NCBI GenBank assembly: GCA_046351555.1
Contig: JAXLYI010000007.1
Coordinates: 310,001-374,000 of the forward strand
Direction: 5' to 3'
DNA from: CAISKJ01 sp046351555
Lineage (GTDB): Bacteria; Myxococcota_A; Polyangia; Polyangiales; Ga0077539
DNA length: 64,000 nt
This document shows positions 61,937-64,000 of the stretch, piece after piece (the stretch's first letter is position 1; each line of letters begins with the position of its first letter). Below the pieces are notes generated by a model. That model was not told where the DNA came from. It worked only from the letters and a program-made list of their open reading frames with translations, and searched no databases. A program made the translations under genes and the position numbers.

Positions 61937-64000
61937 ATGATGCGATCGTTGCGGTGGCTGTGGCCCGCGCTGTTCTGCGCGGCCTGCGCGCTCCACCACC
62001 CCGCCGGGGGGAGCCCCGACGCGGCGAAGGCGCCCGACGACGGCCCCGCGCTCGACCTCGCGCTGCCCGACGTGCCGCCCGACGAGCCGCCGCCCGACGC
62101 GTTCGACGCCGCGCCCCCGCCCGACGTCGCGCCCGACGAGCTCACGCCCGACGTGCCGCCCGACGAGCCCGCGCCCGACGTCCCCGCCGACGAGCCCGCC
62201 TGTCCCACGGGGCAGGAGCGCTGCGCCGGCCGGTGCGTCGACCTCCAGGCCGACCCGGCGAACTGCGGCGCCTGCAGCGTGACGTGCGCTGCCGGCGCGA
62301 TGGCCGCCGCGTCGTGCGAGAGCGGCCGCTGCGCGCTCCGCTGCGAGGCGGGCTTCGGCGACTGCGACGGCAACCCCGCCAACGGCTGCGAGGCGCCGCT
62401 CACCGCCGCGGCCAACTGCGGCACTTGCGGCAACGCCTGCCCGTCCCGCCCCGAGAGCACGCCCGCCTGCGCCGGCGGCGCCTGCGCGCTCGCGTGCAAC
62501 GCGGGGCGCGCGGACTGCGACGGCCTCGACGCCAACGGCTGCGAGGTCGACGTCCGCAGCAACCCCTCCCACTGCGGCGCGTGCAACCGCCCCTGCGGCG
62601 CGGGCCAGGCATGCGTGGCGGGCGTCTGCATGTCCACCTGCCCGCCGCCGCGGATGACGTGCAGCGACGCCTGCGTCGACCTGCAGACCGACGCGGCGAA
62701 CTGCGGCGGCTGCGCCAACCGCTGCCTCGTGGGCCAGGTGTGCGCCGCGGGCTCGTGCGGGTGCACGCCCGGCCTCTCGCTCTGCACCACCGCCTGCGTC
62801 AACACGCAGACCGACGCGCAGCACTGCGGCGCGTGCGGGGTCGTGTGTCCGATGGGGCAGGGCTGCTTCGGCGGCGCGTGCCGCTGCCCGACGGGGCAGA
62901 CGTACTGCGCCGGCCGCTGCGTGAGCACCTCGACCAGCACCCTGCACTGCGGCATGTGCAACCGAGCGTGCTTCACGGGGCAGTCATGCGTCGGCGGCAC
63001 CTGCGTGTGCCCGACGGGCCAGACGCTCTGCGGCGCCCGCTGCGTGAGCCTCCAGTCCGACGTCGGCAACTGCGGCGCGTGCGGGATGGCCTGCGCGGCG
63101 GGGGCCTCGTGCGCGATGGGGCGCTGCGCCTGCCCGGCGGGCCAGGCGGTGTGCGCCGGCCGCTGCGTCGCCACGCAGACCGACAACAGCAACTGCGGCG
63201 CCTGCGCGACCGTGTGCATGAACGGCACCACCTGCCAGATGGGCGCGTGCCGCTGCCCGACGGGGCAGACGATGTGCGGCGGCCGCTGCGTGAACACGGC
63301 GACCGACGGCGCCAACTGCGGCGCGTGCGGCGTGGCCTGCGTCGGCGGCCAGACCTGCCAGACGGGCGCGTGCCGCTGCCCGACGGGGCAGATGATGTGC
63401 GGCGCCACCTGCGTCAACCTCCAGGCCGACGGGATGAACTGCGGCGCCTGCGGGACGGTGTGCATGGGCGGCAACACGTGCCAGACGGGCATGTGCCGCT
63501 GCCCCACCGGGACGACGGGCTGCGCCGGCGTCTGCGTCAACCTGCAGACCGACGCGACGAACTGCGGGATGTGCTCGCGCGCGTGCACGGTGACGGGTCA
63601 GACCTGCCAGACGGGCATGTGCCGCTGCGGGGCGGGCCTGACGATGTGCGGCCCGGCCTGCGCCAACCTGCAGACCGACGCGATGAACTGCGGGATGTGC
63701 GGCCGCCCCTGCACCGGCGGCACGACGTGCCAGTCGGGCATGTGCCGGTGCACGATGGGGCAGATGTTCTGCGCGGGGGCGTGCGTCGATACGTCGACCA
63801 GCACCATGCACTGCGGCGGGTGCAACCGGCCGTGCACGGCGACGGGTCAGACGTGCAGCGGCGGGACGTGCGCGTGCCCGATGGGGCAGCGCGTCTGCGG
63901 CAGCCGCTGCGTGAACACGCAGACGGACAACGCCAACTGCGGCGGTTGCGGCACGCAGTGCATGGGCGGGCGGACGTGCCAGATGGGGATGTGCCGCAAC
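61937..64000 (+). CDS. Stig1-like Cys-rich repeat lipoprotein (right end cut off)
   Basis: At least 688 aa; the frame is still open at the window edge. AGGAGG precedes ATG 61937. The signal has LFCAACAL (lipidated Cys likely at 14 or 17). Residues about 30-90 are an Asp/Pro stalk of PDVPPDEP units. From about 92 to the edge there are more than fifteen Cys-rich units of about 36 residues, with CPTGQTxCxGRCVN, Q(T/A)D, NCGxCGxxC and GQTCQTGxCRC. The pattern matches Stig1-type domains, abundant in myxobacterial surface proteins. Disulfide-stiffened fibre is likely; role unknown. Confidence 0.9.
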   Translation, partial: MMRSLRWLWPALFCAACALHHPAGGSPDAAKAPDDGPALDLALPDVPPDEPPPDAFDAAPPPDVAPDELTPDVPPDEPAPDVPADEPACPTGQERCAGRCVDLQADPANCGACSVTCAAGAMAAASCESGRCALRCEAGFGDCDGNPANGCEAPLTAAANCGTCGNACPSRPESTPACAGGACALACNAGRADCDGLDANGCEVDVRSNPSHCGACNRPCGAGQACVAGVCMSTCPPPRMTCSDACVDLQTDAANCGGCANRCLVGQVCAAGSCGCTPGLSLCTTACVNTQTDAQHCGACGVVCPMGQGCFGGACRCPTGQTYCAGRCVSTSTSTLHCGMCNRACFTGQSCVGGTCVCPTGQTLCGARCVSLQSDVGNCGACGMACAAGASCAMGRCACPAGQAVCAGRCVATQTDNSNCGACATVCMNGTTCQMGACRCPTGQTMCGGRCVNTATDGANCGACGVACVGGQTCQTGACRCPTGQMMCGATCVNLQADGMNCGACGTVCMGGNTCQTGMCRCPTGTTGCAGVCVNLQTDATNCGMCSRACTVTGQTCQTGMCRCGAGLTMCGPACANLQTDAMNCGMCGRPCTGGTTCQSGMCRCTMGQMFCAGACVDTSTSTMHCGGCNRPCTATGQTCSGGTCACPMGQRVCGSRCVNTQTDNANCGGCGTQCMGGRTCQMGMCRN
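62200..64000 (+). repeat. About 111-bp tandem coding repeats (Stig1 units)
   Basis: The repeats encode the Cys-rich units of the lipoprotein above and continue beyond the window. Amino-acid identity between neighbouring units is high in 62880-63780, so unequal crossing-over could change copy number. Confidence 0.75.

Noticed and set aside
61937..64000. Regular direct repeats resembling a CRISPR array
   Set aside because: Units are coding, in frame, of about 111 bp, with conserved Cys codons and no spacer pattern.

Overview
The window is very GC-rich, densely coded DNA that looks like a chromosome segment of a myxobacterium (Myxococcota, probably the Polyangia/Sandaracinus side). This rests on many lipoproteins with Asp/Ala/Pro linkers, three genes with AgmX/PglI-type C-terminal domains, a C-terminal tail that looks like a MYXO-CTERM sorting signal, Stig1-like Cys-rich lipoproteins, a Ser/Thr kinase with a Pro/Ala-rich extension, and pentapeptide-repeat type VI secretion accessories. 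The genus is inference. I see no tRNA, rRNA, insertion sequence, phage or CRISPR array. Most long ORFs on the opposite strand are GC-driven shadows.

Layout. 0.1-4.6 kb (minus): a heme c/type II copper monooxygenase lipoprotein, a RetSat/phytoene-desaturase-like flavoprotein and a GNAT protein. 4.9-16.8 kb: a large TPR protein, a D-A-T-P repeat lipoprotein, a frameshifted AgmX-like gene, a TDP2-like phosphohydrolase, a FadL-like porin, a four-repeat Cys-rich lipoprotein, a doubly damaged MYXO-CTERM lipoprotein and an intact AgmX-like gene. 16.8-25 kb: membrane FKBP isomerase, small lipoproteins, a 632-aa orphan, a long AgmX-like protein and an RCC1-repeat lipoprotein. 25-34 kb: ribokinase, a three-gene unit (77-aa peptide plus two cupin/HEAT proteins), an FSA-like transaldolase with a DUF2279 partner, a membrane protein operon, a 2OG-oxygenase-like protein and a Gfo/Idh/MocA oxidoreductase.

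34.2-42.6 kb is the best-defined system: a six-gene type VI secretion spike cassette (DUF3540, DUF2169-pentapeptide, pentapeptide, DUF4150 PAAR-like, VgrG, and a 796-aa spike/effector-like protein). No core tss genes are visible. Two of its genes are preceded by near-identical regions, each with a sigma-54-like -24/-12 element and an upstream GGTCGGCG-type palindrome.

42.6-64 kb: a disulfide-reductase-family flavoprotein without its redox cysteines, a clan-A glycosidase-like protein, an Rpn-like nuclease, an LpqC-type esterase lipoprotein, a 1308-aa VIT-VWA-zinc ribbon-FHA-VWA protein, an EamA transporter, an acyltransferase-3 protein, an outer-membrane barrel, a two-AAA Clp-like ATPase divergent from a Ser/Thr kinase, and a Stig1-like lipoprotein that runs off the right end.

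The strongest leads are the peptide/cupin-HEAT unit, the paired control regions of the spike cassette, and the MYXO-CTERM tail interrupted by an in-frame amber codon.
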